From NCBI RefSeq assembly GCF_004364315.1, contig NZ_SOBR01000001.1, forward strand, positions 186,001-250,000: a stretch of 64,000 nt of DNA, in the 5' to 3' direction. Shown here piece by piece: positions 54,428-64,000 of the stretch (position 1 is the stretch's first letter; each line of letters begins with the position of its first letter). The notes under the pieces are model-generated. The model saw nothing but the letters and a program-made list of their open reading frames with translations. It did not search any database and was not told where the DNA came from. The DNA is from Chromohalobacter marismortui (GTDB taxonomy: Bacteria > Pseudomonadota > Gammaproteobacteria > Pseudomonadales > Halomonadaceae). A program made the translations under genes and the position numbers.

Positions 54428-54766
54428 ATGACGATTCGCGCTGGCTGGCGTTTGGGAGGAATCGGTATGCTGATGGTGTTGCTGAGTGGACCGCTGCTGG
54501 CCCAGGCGACGGACGCCGCACCCAGTGGCGAAGACAAGGCCAGTTTCGGCCAGGGCGGCATGCAAACACCGCTCGATCAGCGTCGTAATGCGGTGACGTT
54601 CGGGCAGATGGATGTCGATGGGAATGGTGTGCTTGGCGAAGAAGAAGCGCGTCAGGCCGGTCAGCTCGAGCTCTTCCAGCGGCTCGACGACGGTACGGGC
54701 GAGGTCACGCGTGAGACGTTCCGGGATGAGATCGGCTCGGAGACGCTGCCCGAAGTGACGGATTGA
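54428..54766 (+). CDS. Exported EF-hand protein
   Basis: A 112-residue secreted protein. The signal peptide (MTIRAGWRLGGIGMLMVLL, cut after AQA) is followed by a Gly/Gln-rich stretch and an EF-hand: DVDGNGVLGEEEA (about 68-80) has Asp, Asp, Asn and the final Glu at positions 1, 3, 5 and 12, so it can bind calcium. A second loop, DDGTGEVTRETF, is one residue short and probably degenerate. ATG 54428 has AAGGAGG five bases upstream; ATG 54404 in frame also has GGAG. Function unknown. It lies after dadA and before a terminator. Confidence 0.8.
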   Translation: MTIRAGWRLGGIGMLMVLLSGPLLAQATDAAPSGEDKASFGQGGMQTPLDQRRNAVTFGQMDVDGNGVLGEEEARQAGQLELFQRLDDGTGEVTRETFRDEIGSETLPEVTD

Positions 54767-54855
54767 AAGCGGGGGCTGTCATGCGTCCGCTCGTCCGCCG
54801 ACGACAGGCCCGGATCTGACCCGTGTGCCAAGCCGAGCGGCGAGGCGAGAAACGA

Positions 54856-54889
54856 AAACGCCCGATGCGGAGAGTCGCATCGGGCGTTT
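54856..54889. terminator. Strong bidirectional terminator
   Basis: Fourteen-base arms AAACGCCCGATGCG (54856-54869) and CGCATCGGGCGTTT (54876-54889), loop GAGAGT. It lies between the EF-hand gene and the convergent aminotransferase gene, with AAA/TTT ends that give U-tracts in both directions. Confidence 0.9.
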
Positions 54890-54913
54890 GCGTGCCGGGC
54901 ACCGGCGGCGTCG

Positions 54914-56104
54914 TCAGCCGACGACGGTGGCGATGGCCTTGGCGACGTAGGGCAGGTTTTCCTGCGCCAGGCCCGCGACGTTGGCGCGACCGGAGCGCAC
55001 CATGTAGATACCGAATTCGTCGCGCAGGCGGTCGACCTGTGCCGGGCTCAGTCCGGTGTAGGAGAACATGCCGCGTTGCTCGGCGATGAACGCGAAGCGT
55101 TCGTCCAGCCCATAGGGCTTGAGCGCCTCGACGAAGTCACGGCGCAAGCCGTTGATGCGATCACGCATCTCGGTGAGTTCCTCACGCCACACCGTGGCCA
55201 GTGCCTCGTCGTGAAGAATCTCGGCGACGACCGCGCCGCCATGGGCCGGCGGGTTGGAGTAATTCTCGCGGGCGACGATGGCCATCTGCGAGCGGACGTT
55301 TTCCATCTGCTCGCTGTCGCGGGCGATCATGATCATGCAGCCGGTGCGCTCGCGATAGACCCCGAAGTTCTTGGAGCAGGAGCTGGTGATCATGACTTCG
55401 TCGAGGTTTTCGGCCAGCAGGCGCGGTCCGTAGGCGTCGGCATCGAGGCCATCGCCGAAGCCTTGGTAGGCGAAGTCGACCAACGGCAGCAGGCGGCGCT
55501 CGCGCACGACCTCGAGCACGCGCTGCCACTGCTCACGTGACAAGTCGAAGCCTGACGGGTTGTGGCAGCAGGCATGCAACAGCACGACATCCCCCTCGGG
55601 AATTTGCTGCAACGCTCCCAGCATGCCGTCGAAATCGAGACGGTTGTCGGCATCCACGTACGGATACTTCTTCAGCTCGACGCCCGCTGCATGAAAGATG
55701 CCCAGGTGGTTGGGCCAGGTTGGATCGGAGACCCAGATGCCCTTGCCGGGCAGCTGCGACTTGATGAAGTCCGCCGCCAGCCGCAAGGCGCCGGTGCCGC
55801 CGGGCGACTGGGTCGCGCTGGCGCGGTTGGCGGCCAGCACTGGGGATTGTGCGCCGAGCACCAGCTCGAGCACCGCCTGGCCATAGCGCGGATCGCCGTG
55901 CGAGCCGATGTAGCTCTTGGTCGTCTCGTTCTTGAGCAGCCGCGACTCGGCCTCCTTGACGGCCCGCATGACGGGCGTATTGCCGTGAGCGTCACGGTAA
56001 ACGCCGACCCCCAGGTCGACCTTCTGGGGGTTGGGATCCTTTTTGAAGGCTTCGATAAGTCCGAGGATGGCATCCCCGGGTACGCGTTCAATCTGCTCGA
56101 ACAT
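54914..56104 (-). CDS. phhC: Aromatic amino acid aminotransferase
   Basis: Class I PLP aminotransferase of 396 residues. It starts [16 protein letters not shown] as TyrB/AspC do, contains [25 protein letters not shown] and the PLP Lys in [15 protein letters not shown], and ends with the substrate Arg in [14 protein letters not shown] tyrosine/phenylalanine preference is suggested by HACCHNPSG and by its neighbour phhB, with which it overlaps by 17 bases, as phhB-phhC do in Pseudomonas. Aspartate activity is also usual in this family, so tyrB is an equally good label. Confidence 0.86.
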   Translation of the reverse strand: MFEQIERVPGDAILGLIEAFKKDPNPQKVDLGVGVYRDAHGNTPVMRAVKEAESRLLKNETTKSYIGSHGDPRYGQAVLELVLGAQSPVLAANRASATQSPGGTGALRLAADFIKSQLPGKGIWVSDPTWPNHLGIFHAAGVELKKYPYVDADNRLDFDGMLGALQQIPEGDVVLLHACCHNPSGFDLSREQWQRVLEVVRERRLLPLVDFAYQGFGDGLDADAYGPRLLAENLDEVMITSSCSKNFGVYRERTGCMIMIARDSEQMENVRSQMAIVARENYSNPPAHGGAVVAEILHDEALATVWREELTEMRDRINGLRRDFVEALKPYGLDERFAFIAEQRGMFSYTGLSPAQVDRLRDEFGIYMVRSGRANVAGLAQENLPYVAKAIATVVG

Positions 56105-56444
56105 TGGACTGCGCTACCTCGTCGGTTCTGGCGGCCATGATGAAATCGTTTTTGTGCAAGCCCTTGATCTTGTGCGACCACCAGGTGACGGTGACCTTGC
56201 CCCATTCGGTGGTCAGCGCCGGGTGATGGCCTTGTGCCTCGGCGAGATCGCCCACCTGATTGGTGAACGCCAGGGCCTGCTTGAAGTTGCTGAACGTGAA
56301 TTCGCGTTCCAATTGCATGATGCCATCGCGTTCCACGATCCGCCACTCGGGAATCTCGGCGCCGAGGCTGTGCATTTCCGCATCGCTGACGGTGGGGGCG
56401 TCGGCATGGCAGGCTTCGCATGTCAGTTCGGCAAGTTCGCTCAT
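56088..56444 (-). CDS. phhB: Pterin-4a-carbinolamine dehydratase
   Basis: PhhB dehydrates the pterin carbinolamine made by phenylalanine hydroxylase, allowing its recycling. The 118-residue product has the diagnostic histidines in [25 protein letters not shown] (H-H...H) and the [17 protein letters not shown] helix. ATG 56444 is preceded by AGGAGG on the minus strand, ten bases away. Its end overlaps the aminotransferase gene. No phhA is present on either side in this window, so its hydroxylase partner lies elsewhere or it acts on another pterin reaction. Confidence 0.92.
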   Translation of the reverse strand: MSELAELTCEACHADAPTVSDAEMHSLGAEIPEWRIVERDGIMQLEREFTFSNFKQALAFTNQVGDLAEAQGHHPALTTEWGKVTVTWWSHKIKGLHKNDFIMAARTDEVAQSNVRAD

Positions 56445-56545
56445 GGTGTTTTTCGCCTCCTGATAAGAGTGTCGGCGTCGACACGAGAATGTCCTCGATA
56501 GTGTAGAAGCCAACGCAGGGCAGGCCTACCGTCAGGGGGACGATT

Positions 56546-58525
<1,980 letters not shown>

Positions 58526-58689
58526 GCGGTGCTCCTTGTCACGATTGAGGCGACATCTTACACCCTGTGGCCGTCGGGATGGCGCGCAGACCGCCGATGC
58601 CGTGCGTGATCGACACGACATGCCGCCACGGACATGACCCATGGCGCTCGCTGTTGGCATAATGCGTCTTTTGCCCACGGAAACGACCC

Positions 58690-60159
58690 ATGACCGCCTG
58701 GAGCAAGCTTCTCGTCGCCACCACGCGGCTGCTCGACCTACATGACAGTGGCCATGAGCCCGGCTCGCCGTTCGTGCACGTCAGCCAGGAAAGCCGGCGT
58801 GGCCTGCACGACGGCTACTGGCTGGACCTTGGCTGCTTGCTGCTGGACTACCTGCTCGACGTGGACTTCGCGACCAACAGCGCCTTCGTGTCGCAGACGC
58901 GCTGCCTGGCGCACCTGCGCGAGTTCTATCCCGAACTGGCGCATGATGACCTCGGCTTCGTCGTCAACCTGCTCGCCACGCCCAGTGAAGTGCACTTTCG
59001 CGATGCGCCCCCGACACCGGAGGTGCGCGATGCCTCCGCGCCGCCGGAACCGGATGCCGGGGAGACGGTCGAGGCGCGCCGCGCGATGCGCAGCACCAAG
59101 CGGACCGCCCTGATCGAGAAGCAGAGCCAGACCGGCCAGGTACGCCTGACCGCCAGTGGCCGCCAGGCGGTGACGCTGGCCAGCCAGGTCGAGGACCTCC
59201 TGTATTCCGAATACGACGCCGCCAAGGTGCTGGCCGCCCTGGCGCGGGGCGATTTCGCCCGCATTCCCGACATCACCAACCAGATCCTGCTGGCGATCCG
59301 CGCCTTGACCCAGGAACTGCGCCGGGTGCGCGAAAACCCCACCCGCGAGGGCAAGCTGGCGGCGTTGCTCGACAACGAGCGCCACTATCACAATGCCTTG
59401 TCGAGCATTCAGGAGACGCTGCTTGACGCACGCGCGCAGCTTTCCACGCCACGCTTGATGGAGCGCTTCGCCGACTGGCGCGAGCGCGAGGCGGCACGTC
59501 ACGGCGAGGAGTGGGATCTTCGCATGCTGTCGAGTGCCATCGGGCGCGTGCTCACGGCGATCGAGAACCTCTCGCGACGGCTATCGGAGTTGCTGGCCGA
59601 TATCGCCGAGGGGCGCATTCAGTCGATGGGCGTGGTCGACTTCGCCGATGTGGCGCGCGGCCTGCTGGCCGCGCCCCCCGCGCCACGCATGAGCGAGGCA
59701 CTGGTGACACGCCTGATGCCGTTTCACGTCGACGTCGCCATGCCGCGCCTGGCACCGCTGACCCCATTGCTCGAGACTCGGCGCGCGGAGACCAGCCATG
59801 CCGCGCTGGTCTTCGATGAAGCCCAGGATGCGGCCCCCGAGGACCCTCTGCTGGCACGTTTTCTGGAGGCGCGCGGGCCGGCGCTACGGGCCCGGATCCA
59901 AAAGGCGCCGCTCTCGCTGCCCGAGGCCCTGGCCGAGGGCTGGCACCGGTTCGAGGGAGACGACTGCCTGGCGCAGTTGCTCAATACCTTCGTCGACACC
60001 GAGCTGCTCGACAGCCACCTGCGGGTGGGGATCGAGGCCCGCGGTTTCGACGTCACACTGGACGACGGCCGCGTGGTTCAGGCCGCCGTCACGCCTTCCT
60101 TGCGCGTCGCCACGCCGGCGGCGGGCACGTCCCCGGTCAACGAGGATGCATCACGATGA
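58690..60159 (+). CDS. MukF/MksF-like kleisin subunit of an SMC complex
   Basis: A 489-residue soluble protein, first in a three-gene operon. Residues 1-105 look like a winged-helix dimerisation domain, followed by a Pro/Glu-rich linker (106-130). The core RLTASGRQAVTLASQVED, then YDAAKVLAALARGDF and PDITNQILLAIRALTQELR, resembles the MukF/MksF region after its winged helix. A helical middle (about 230-320) and an acidic C-terminal part follow, where a kleisin would grip the ATPase head. It is not DUF3375, so it is not a type I Wadjet JetA. ATG 58690 has a weak site (GGAAA). The stop overlaps the next start (ATGA). Assignment rests on architecture and order, not on strong motifs. Confidence 0.58.
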   Translation: MTAWSKLLVATTRLLDLHDSGHEPGSPFVHVSQESRRGLHDGYWLDLGCLLLDYLLDVDFATNSAFVSQTRCLAHLREFYPELAHDDLGFVVNLLATPSEVHFRDAPPTPEVRDASAPPEPDAGETVEARRAMRSTKRTALIEKQSQTGQVRLTASGRQAVTLASQVEDLLYSEYDAAKVLAALARGDFARIPDITNQILLAIRALTQELRRVRENPTREGKLAALLDNERHYHNALSSIQETLLDARAQLSTPRLMERFADWREREAARHGEEWDLRMLSSAIGRVLTAIENLSRRLSELLADIAEGRIQSMGVVDFADVARGLLAAPPAPRMSEALVTRLMPFHVDVAMPRLAPLTPLLETRRAETSHAALVFDEAQDAAPEDPLLARFLEARGPALRARIQKAPLSLPEALAEGWHRFEGDDCLAQLLNTFVDTELLDSHLRVGIEARGFDVTLDDGRVVQAAVTPSLRVATPAAGTSPVNEDASR

Positions 60160-60932
60160 ACATGAGTGAAATGGGCGAGGTCGTCGCCTACCTGCTGCGC
60201 TACCGCAGCGCCGAACGCGTCCCGGGCGGTGGCCGCAAGCGCCGCGCCGCGCGCGAGGGCCAGCTCTCCGAGCGCGATGTCTGCGCGCTGATCGACGATG
60301 CCAGCGATCTCGAGCGCGAGGCGCTGCGTGACTTTCTGGCCGGCCAGGGACTGAGGCTCAAGACGTTCGAGGCGGGCGACTTTCCGGGCATCCCGCCGGG
60401 GTCGCGGTATTACGCGCTGTTGCCGGATCCGGAGCTCGAGCAGCCCCCGCTGTATACCCGTCAGCCGGTGTTCGAGGCCCTCAAGTTGCGCCAGGAAAGC
60501 CGCAGCGAGCTGGCGCAGTGGTATCTGCAACTGTGGCTGCTCATGAATACCCTGCTGTACACCCGGTACAACCGCGCGCTTTCCGACGTCAGCCGTTACC
60601 AGGAGGCGACCTTCGCCAGTCACGAGCTGCTCGACCTGCTGCGCGATCAACTCGAAACGTTGCGTGCGCTGGGCGAGGCGGCACCGGAAACCAGCCGCGT
60701 GCTGCTCGAGGAGCGCGGCGAGGACCTCAACCGCCGCGTGCGGGCCTTCATCGACCTGCAGATACGTGCCGGCCTGCTCGAGGCGTCCGGCGCCTCGGGC
60801 GAGGACGCCTCGCCGGGCGATATCTGGCAGCAGACCCTGCTTGGCGCCCTGGAGTGCGAGCAAATCGGCATTCATCAATTGGGCCATCTCCAGGCGCTGG
60901 CCGAGGGACGCCTCGCGGAGGAAACGGCATGA
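60156..60932 (+). CDS. MukE/MksE-like accessory subunit of an SMC complex
   Basis: A 258-residue soluble, helical protein, second in the operon. The N-terminal part is a short helical domain with a basic stretch (PGGGRKRRAAREG, possibly DNA-contacting). The middle segment RQPVFEALKLRQESRSELAQWYLQLWLLMNTLLY and the late DLNRRVRAFIDLQIRAGLLE read like paired winged-helix subunits such as MukE and JetB. I see no catalytic motif. It overlaps its upstream neighbour by ATGA and the downstream ATPase gene by ATGA, so the three proteins should be made in fixed ratio, as for MukFEB. Confidence 0.52.
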   Translation: MNMSEMGEVVAYLLRYRSAERVPGGGRKRRAAREGQLSERDVCALIDDASDLEREALRDFLAGQGLRLKTFEAGDFPGIPPGSRYYALLPDPELEQPPLYTRQPVFEALKLRQESRSELAQWYLQLWLLMNTLLYTRYNRALSDVSRYQEATFASHELLDLLRDQLETLRALGEAAPETSRVLLEERGEDLNRRVRAFIDLQIRAGLLEASGASGEDASPGDIWQQTLLGALECEQIGIHQLGHLQALAEGRLAEETA

Positions 60933-63900
60933 GCGTGATCAATCGCATCGAAGTCGCCAACCTGCTCAACAAGCATGGCGATATCGCCTCGCCATGGGAC
61001 GCCAAGATGCGTCACCTGCTGCTCGATCTGCGCGGCCAGTCCAGCGCCATCAGCATGGAGAACGGGTTCGGCAAGACCACCCTGGCCGAAGCCCTGATCG
61101 GCCTGCTGTCCCGCGACAGGAGCCTGATCTCGCGCACGCGCCGCAAGTGCTCGCCGTCCACGGTGGCCGGCGAGGGACGTAGCTGGAGCCATTTGCGCGT
61201 CGAATTCCGCACCCGCAGCGGCAGCGAGCGCCAGGACGACATGCTCGCCGCTGCCGGCGAGGAAGTCGCCGGCGAGACCTTCGTGTTCGGCTTCTACGGC
61301 TACAGCGACGGCAGCGGCCTCGCTTTTTATCACTATGCCGGGCGCCTGGAAGACATTCCCGTTCATCACTACACCGTCGACGGCAAGCTGGCGTTGAGTG
61401 CCAACAGCGACGTCAAGGCCGACATGGCGAATCGCGGCGTGCGTCTGACCCACAACCGTGAAGAATGGCTCGACGCGGTCGGCGCGCATGTCTCGCGCCG
61501 GGAACTGGCGCAGCTGGCGGCTTTCCAGAAGGAGGGCGGTGCCGACAAGAGCCAGATCTTCAATGCCATCAAGCCGCGCGGCGGCGAGAAGGCGGACCAG
61601 GCCTTCTTCTTCGAGGTGCTGGCCCCGGAGATCCTCTCCGGCGCGACGCGCGGCGAGACCGACGAAAGCGAGGAACTGATCGAGGAGGTGATCCTCAACT
61701 CCGGCACCAACATCACCGAGTTGCGTCACCGTCTCGAGGAGGCGGAGCACGATCAGCGGCGTGCCGAGGACAAGGTCGCGCGGCTGGCAACGCTGAGCGA
61801 CGACGGCGCAGCCCTGCTGGCGGCACGCGACGAGCTCGAGCGCCTCGATGCCGGCTTCCAGGGCCTCGAGTGCCTGCTCGGCGGACAGGCCCTGCTGGGC
61901 TTGCCGGGGATTCCCGTGACACCCGCCGAGGCCGAGGACGAAACGCTGGATGCCGCGATACCCTGTGGTTTCGCCTGGGCCAGTGGCGATACACGACGGC
62001 CGCGCGTCTCGCTATGGCTGCTGGCGCGTCTCTCGGGAGGCCGCGAGCGCAGCATTCGTCAGGCGCTGTCCGAGCGCGGCGCGCGGGTCGACGCCCACCG
62101 GCGCCTGGTGCATCTGCCCGAGGCCGCCTGGCCGGCCGGTCGCGAAATCGGTCACGTCGACTTCACCGCGGCGCGTGAATGGCTGGCCGAGACCCTGAAC
62201 TTCGACGACGATGCCGCGCGCCATCGTGCCCTGGCGGCGCTGGATGCCGGCGCCGATGTCTTCGAAGCGCGCGACGGCAACCGCTTCCGCGAGGAGGTGA
62301 TCGCCGACCAGACCTACCGCGATGAGCTGGGCGCCGACATTCAGGCCGCCGAGCGGCATCTCGAGACGCTCGAGCAGCAACGCGAACGCTTGGAAGGTCA
62401 GCAACGCGAGTTCGTCGACAACCAGAGCTTCTATACCCAGGCGCTGAGCGAGGGGCTCTTCGACGAAGCCGAACTGGAGGCACCCGAAGCCACCGCCGAG
62501 GCGGCGAAGGTCGAGGCCGAGTCGGCACGCCAAGCCTTGAACGCCCACCTGGGACGCATCGGCGAGCTCAAGCAGGTCGCCGCCTGGCATGCCGAGTTTC
62601 AGCAACAGGCCCCGGGAGTGTCGCCTGGCGAGCGCCTGGCCGAAAAGCAGGCGCGCGATGAGGTGCTCGAAGAGGCGCATGCCGAGGCCGAGGCCCAGCG
62701 TGAGCCGTTGGCGTCGCGTTGCGAGACACTGCGCCATCAGGCCGAGGCGCTGCGCGACGAACAGCAACGCCTGGCCGGCGAGCAGGGCTTGCTCGAGCAG
62801 GGGCAAGCACCGTGGCGTGCCTTCGTCGACGGCTGGCCCGAGGAGGACGTCACCGGCTTCTGGACGCGCCGCAAGACGGCGCTGGCCGAACTCGAAACGC
62901 GCTGTCACGGAGCCGAGCAACGCGCCGAGGATGCCCGCCGAGAGCAGGCGCGTCTCGCCCCCCTGCATGACGCAGCGCAGCGTTACGCCGACTATCATGG
63001 CGACGACGAGCCGGTGCATCTGCGGCAAACCCTGTATGAGCGTGCCCGCGCGCTGGATGACGAAGGACACCGCCTGGAGCAGGAGCAGCAGCGTCTGCGT
63101 GAGTTGTCTCAGGCGCAGCGTGACTTCGCTTCGCGTGTCGAGGCCGACCCCGAGCGCTGGCTGCGTGACGCCCAGCGGCGCTACCCGCGTCTGCTCAGCG
63201 AGGCCGATGCCCTGGATGACGCCATCGAGGAGCGCCGACGTTATCTCGACAGCCTGGCGGGCGACCCGCTCGAGCGGCGGGCGGTGGAAGCCGAGGCCCA
63301 GCAGTGCCTGGATGCCGCGGGGATCGCCTGGCAGCCCCTGCATGCGGTGCTCAACGATGCCGAGGTCGAACGCGAACGGCGTCGCGGCTGGCTGAGCCAG
63401 GCCGCCGGCCTGCTGTTTTCGCCGGTGGTGGCGGGCGACGACGAAGCGGAGCGTGCCGCGCGCTGCTTGATCGACGCCGGGCTGGCGTTGCCGGTGTTCG
63501 AGAGCGCACGCCTGACGGCTCTGCTCGAGGCCGGTCGGCCACCGCTGGGGGCGGTGCAGGGCAGCGAAACCCTGGCCGTCAAGGCTGCGCTCGATCCACG
63601 CTATCTCGAGGAGCTGCGTCGCGATACCGAGCGTCGCCTGAGTGCCGACCACGAGCGTCGGGCCGCCCTGGCGGCGGAATGCGAACGTCTCGACCCGCAT
63701 GGCGATGTCTTCGCGCTGGCGCTCAAGGCCCGCGAGGCGCAACAGGCGGACGCCGAGACGGCCCTGGCCACGCTCGACGAGCGCCATCAGCAGCTCGATG
63801 CCCGACAGGCGGAGCTGACGCCGCGCTTGACCGAGGCGGCACTGAATTGCATCGACGATTATCAGCGATATCTGCAGGCAGGCGGCCAGGCCGCCGTGGC

Positions 63901-64000
63901 TCAGGCCGAGGCGGCACTCGAGGAGGCCGAGCGCGACCTCGCGGATTGCCGTCCGGCGATGCAGCAAGCAGCGGAAGAGCTGGAGACCCACGGGGCGACC
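60929..64000 (+). CDS. SMC-like ATPase (MukB/MksB/JetC-like), 3' end outside window
   Basis: At least 1024 residues, open through the right edge. The Walker A is SMENGFGKTTLAEALIG (about residues 45-62), an NGxGKT loop as in MukB-type ATPases. A globular head (about 1-240) leads into a helical coiled coil with a globular insert (about 295-440, GFQGLECLLGGQALLG onward). A long heptad-rich arm follows (Glu/Arg/Ala/Gln-rich, from about 450), then a hinge-like globule near 790-880 (RRGWLSQAAGLLFSPVV; ARCLIDAGLALPVFES). The rest is coil again. Walker B and signature motifs must lie beyond the window. ATG 60929 overlaps the previous stop. SbcC-like or RecN-like ATPases are alternatives, but the operon order favours MukB-type. 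Confidence 0.62.
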   Translation, partial: MSVINRIEVANLLNKHGDIASPWDAKMRHLLLDLRGQSSAISMENGFGKTTLAEALIGLLSRDRSLISRTRRKCSPSTVAGEGRSWSHLRVEFRTRSGSERQDDMLAAAGEEVAGETFVFGFYGYSDGSGLAFYHYAGRLEDIPVHHYTVDGKLALSANSDVKADMANRGVRLTHNREEWLDAVGAHVSRRELAQLAAFQKEGGADKSQIFNAIKPRGGEKADQAFFFEVLAPEILSGATRGETDESEELIEEVILNSGTNITELRHRLEEAEHDQRRAEDKVARLATLSDDGAALLAARDELERLDAGFQGLECLLGGQALLGLPGIPVTPAEAEDETLDAAIPCGFAWASGDTRRPRVSLWLLARLSGGRERSIRQALSERGARVDAHRRLVHLPEAAWPAGREIGHVDFTAAREWLAETLNFDDDAARHRALAALDAGADVFEARDGNRFREEVIADQTYRDELGADIQAAERHLETLEQQRERLEGQQREFVDNQSFYTQALSEGLFDEAELEAPEATAEAAKVEAESARQALNAHLGRIGELKQVAAWHAEFQQQAPGVSPGERLAEKQARDEVLEEAHAEAEAQREPLASRCETLRHQAEALRDEQQRLAGEQGLLEQGQAPWRAFVDGWPEEDVTGFWTRRKTALAELETRCHGAEQRAEDARREQARLAPLHDAAQRYADYHGDDEPVHLRQTLYERARALDDEGHRLEQEQQRLRELSQAQRDFASRVEADPERWLRDAQRRYPRLLSEADALDDAIEERRRYLDSLAGDPLERRAVEAEAQQCLDAAGIAWQPLHAVLNDAEVERERRRGWLSQAAGLLFSPVVAGDDEAERAARCLIDAGLALPVFESARLTALLEAGRPPLGAVQGSETLAVKAALDPRYLEELRRDTERRLSADHERRAALAAECERLDPHGDVFALALKAREAQQADAETALATLDERHQQLDARQAELTPRLTEAALNCIDDYQRYLQAGGQAAVAQAEAALEEAERDLADCRPAMQQAAEELETHGAT

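Noticed and set aside
58690-60932. Identification of the first two SMC-operon genes as type I Wadjet JetA and JetB
   Set aside because: The first protein does not open like DUF3375 and the ATPase does not open like type I JetC, so only a general MukFEB/Mks/Wadjet-like label is supported.
62012-63991. A 659-codon open frame on the minus strand inside the SMC-like gene
   Set aside because: It is antisense to a heptad-rich, G+C-rich coding frame. Its product is compositionally odd with no known motif, and the plus frame has a start, a Walker A and operon overlap.

Overview
The window looks like the chromosome of a halophilic or halotolerant gammaproteobacterium of the Halomonadaceae (Chromohalobacter/Halomonas type). 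This is inferred from the gene order queG / nnr-tsaE-amiC-mutL-miaA-hfq-hflX-hflK-hflC-hisZ-purA, the short Hfq, the use of hisZ, the acidic proteins and the fairly high G+C. Coding density is very high and no intergenic gap exceeds 300 bases. I see no rRNA, tRNA, CRISPR array, insertion sequence or prophage. Two genes run off the ends: queG on the left and an SMC-like ATPase on the right.

Layout. 1-14.3 kb is a conserved housekeeping block: tRNA modification (queG, tsaE, miaA), metabolite repair (nnr), cell-wall amidase, mismatch repair (mutL), RNA chaperone hfq, the GTPase HflX, the HflKC membrane-protease regulators, then hisZ and purA behind a terminator. 14.4-24 kb is an envelope and osmotic block: a sodium:solute symporter, a GtrII-type membrane glucosyltransferase divergent from opgG-opgH (osmoregulated periplasmic glucans), a GlsB/YeaQ-type stress membrane protein and an acyltransferase-3 protein. 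24-26.7 kb is the gabD-gabT GABA catabolic pair. 27-40.4 kb is a mixed region: a large DUF1266-type protein, NlpC/P60 lipoprotein, MFS exporter, exported MsrA, CDP-alcohol phosphatidyltransferase, SlyD-like PPIase, LpxR-like lipid A deacylase, SlyB-like lipoprotein, DUF6314, EamA transporter, membrane-anchored GltB-like protein, and a DUF1853-ZntR pair.

40.5-54.8 kb carries a MocR regulator translationally overlapped with a small membrane protein, nadK with a phosphoesterase, a rhomboid protease-YeaC-DUF2797 run with overlapping starts and stops, a DJ-1/PfpI protein, cytochrome b561 and YceI, a CHASE3-HAMP-GGDEF diguanylate cyclase, an aldo/keto reductase, a MATE exporter, dadA and an exported EF-hand protein. 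54.9-64 kb reads more G+C-rich: a phhB-aromatic aminotransferase pair lacking phhA, a RecQ helicase without a visible HRDC domain, and, divergent from recQ, a three-gene operon with ATGA overlaps. That operon has the order and architecture of MukF-MukE-MukB / MksFEB / Wadjet-type SMC complexes.

The SMC-like operon at 58.7-64 kb is the best candidate for an unusual system, either an alternative condensin or a plasmid-defence complex. It is cut by the window end, so the decisive fourth gene cannot be seen. The second most interesting theme is the clustering of opgGH with a GtrII glucosyltransferase and an acyltransferase, which suggests decorated periplasmic glucans. All family names come from reading motifs by eye, not from a search.
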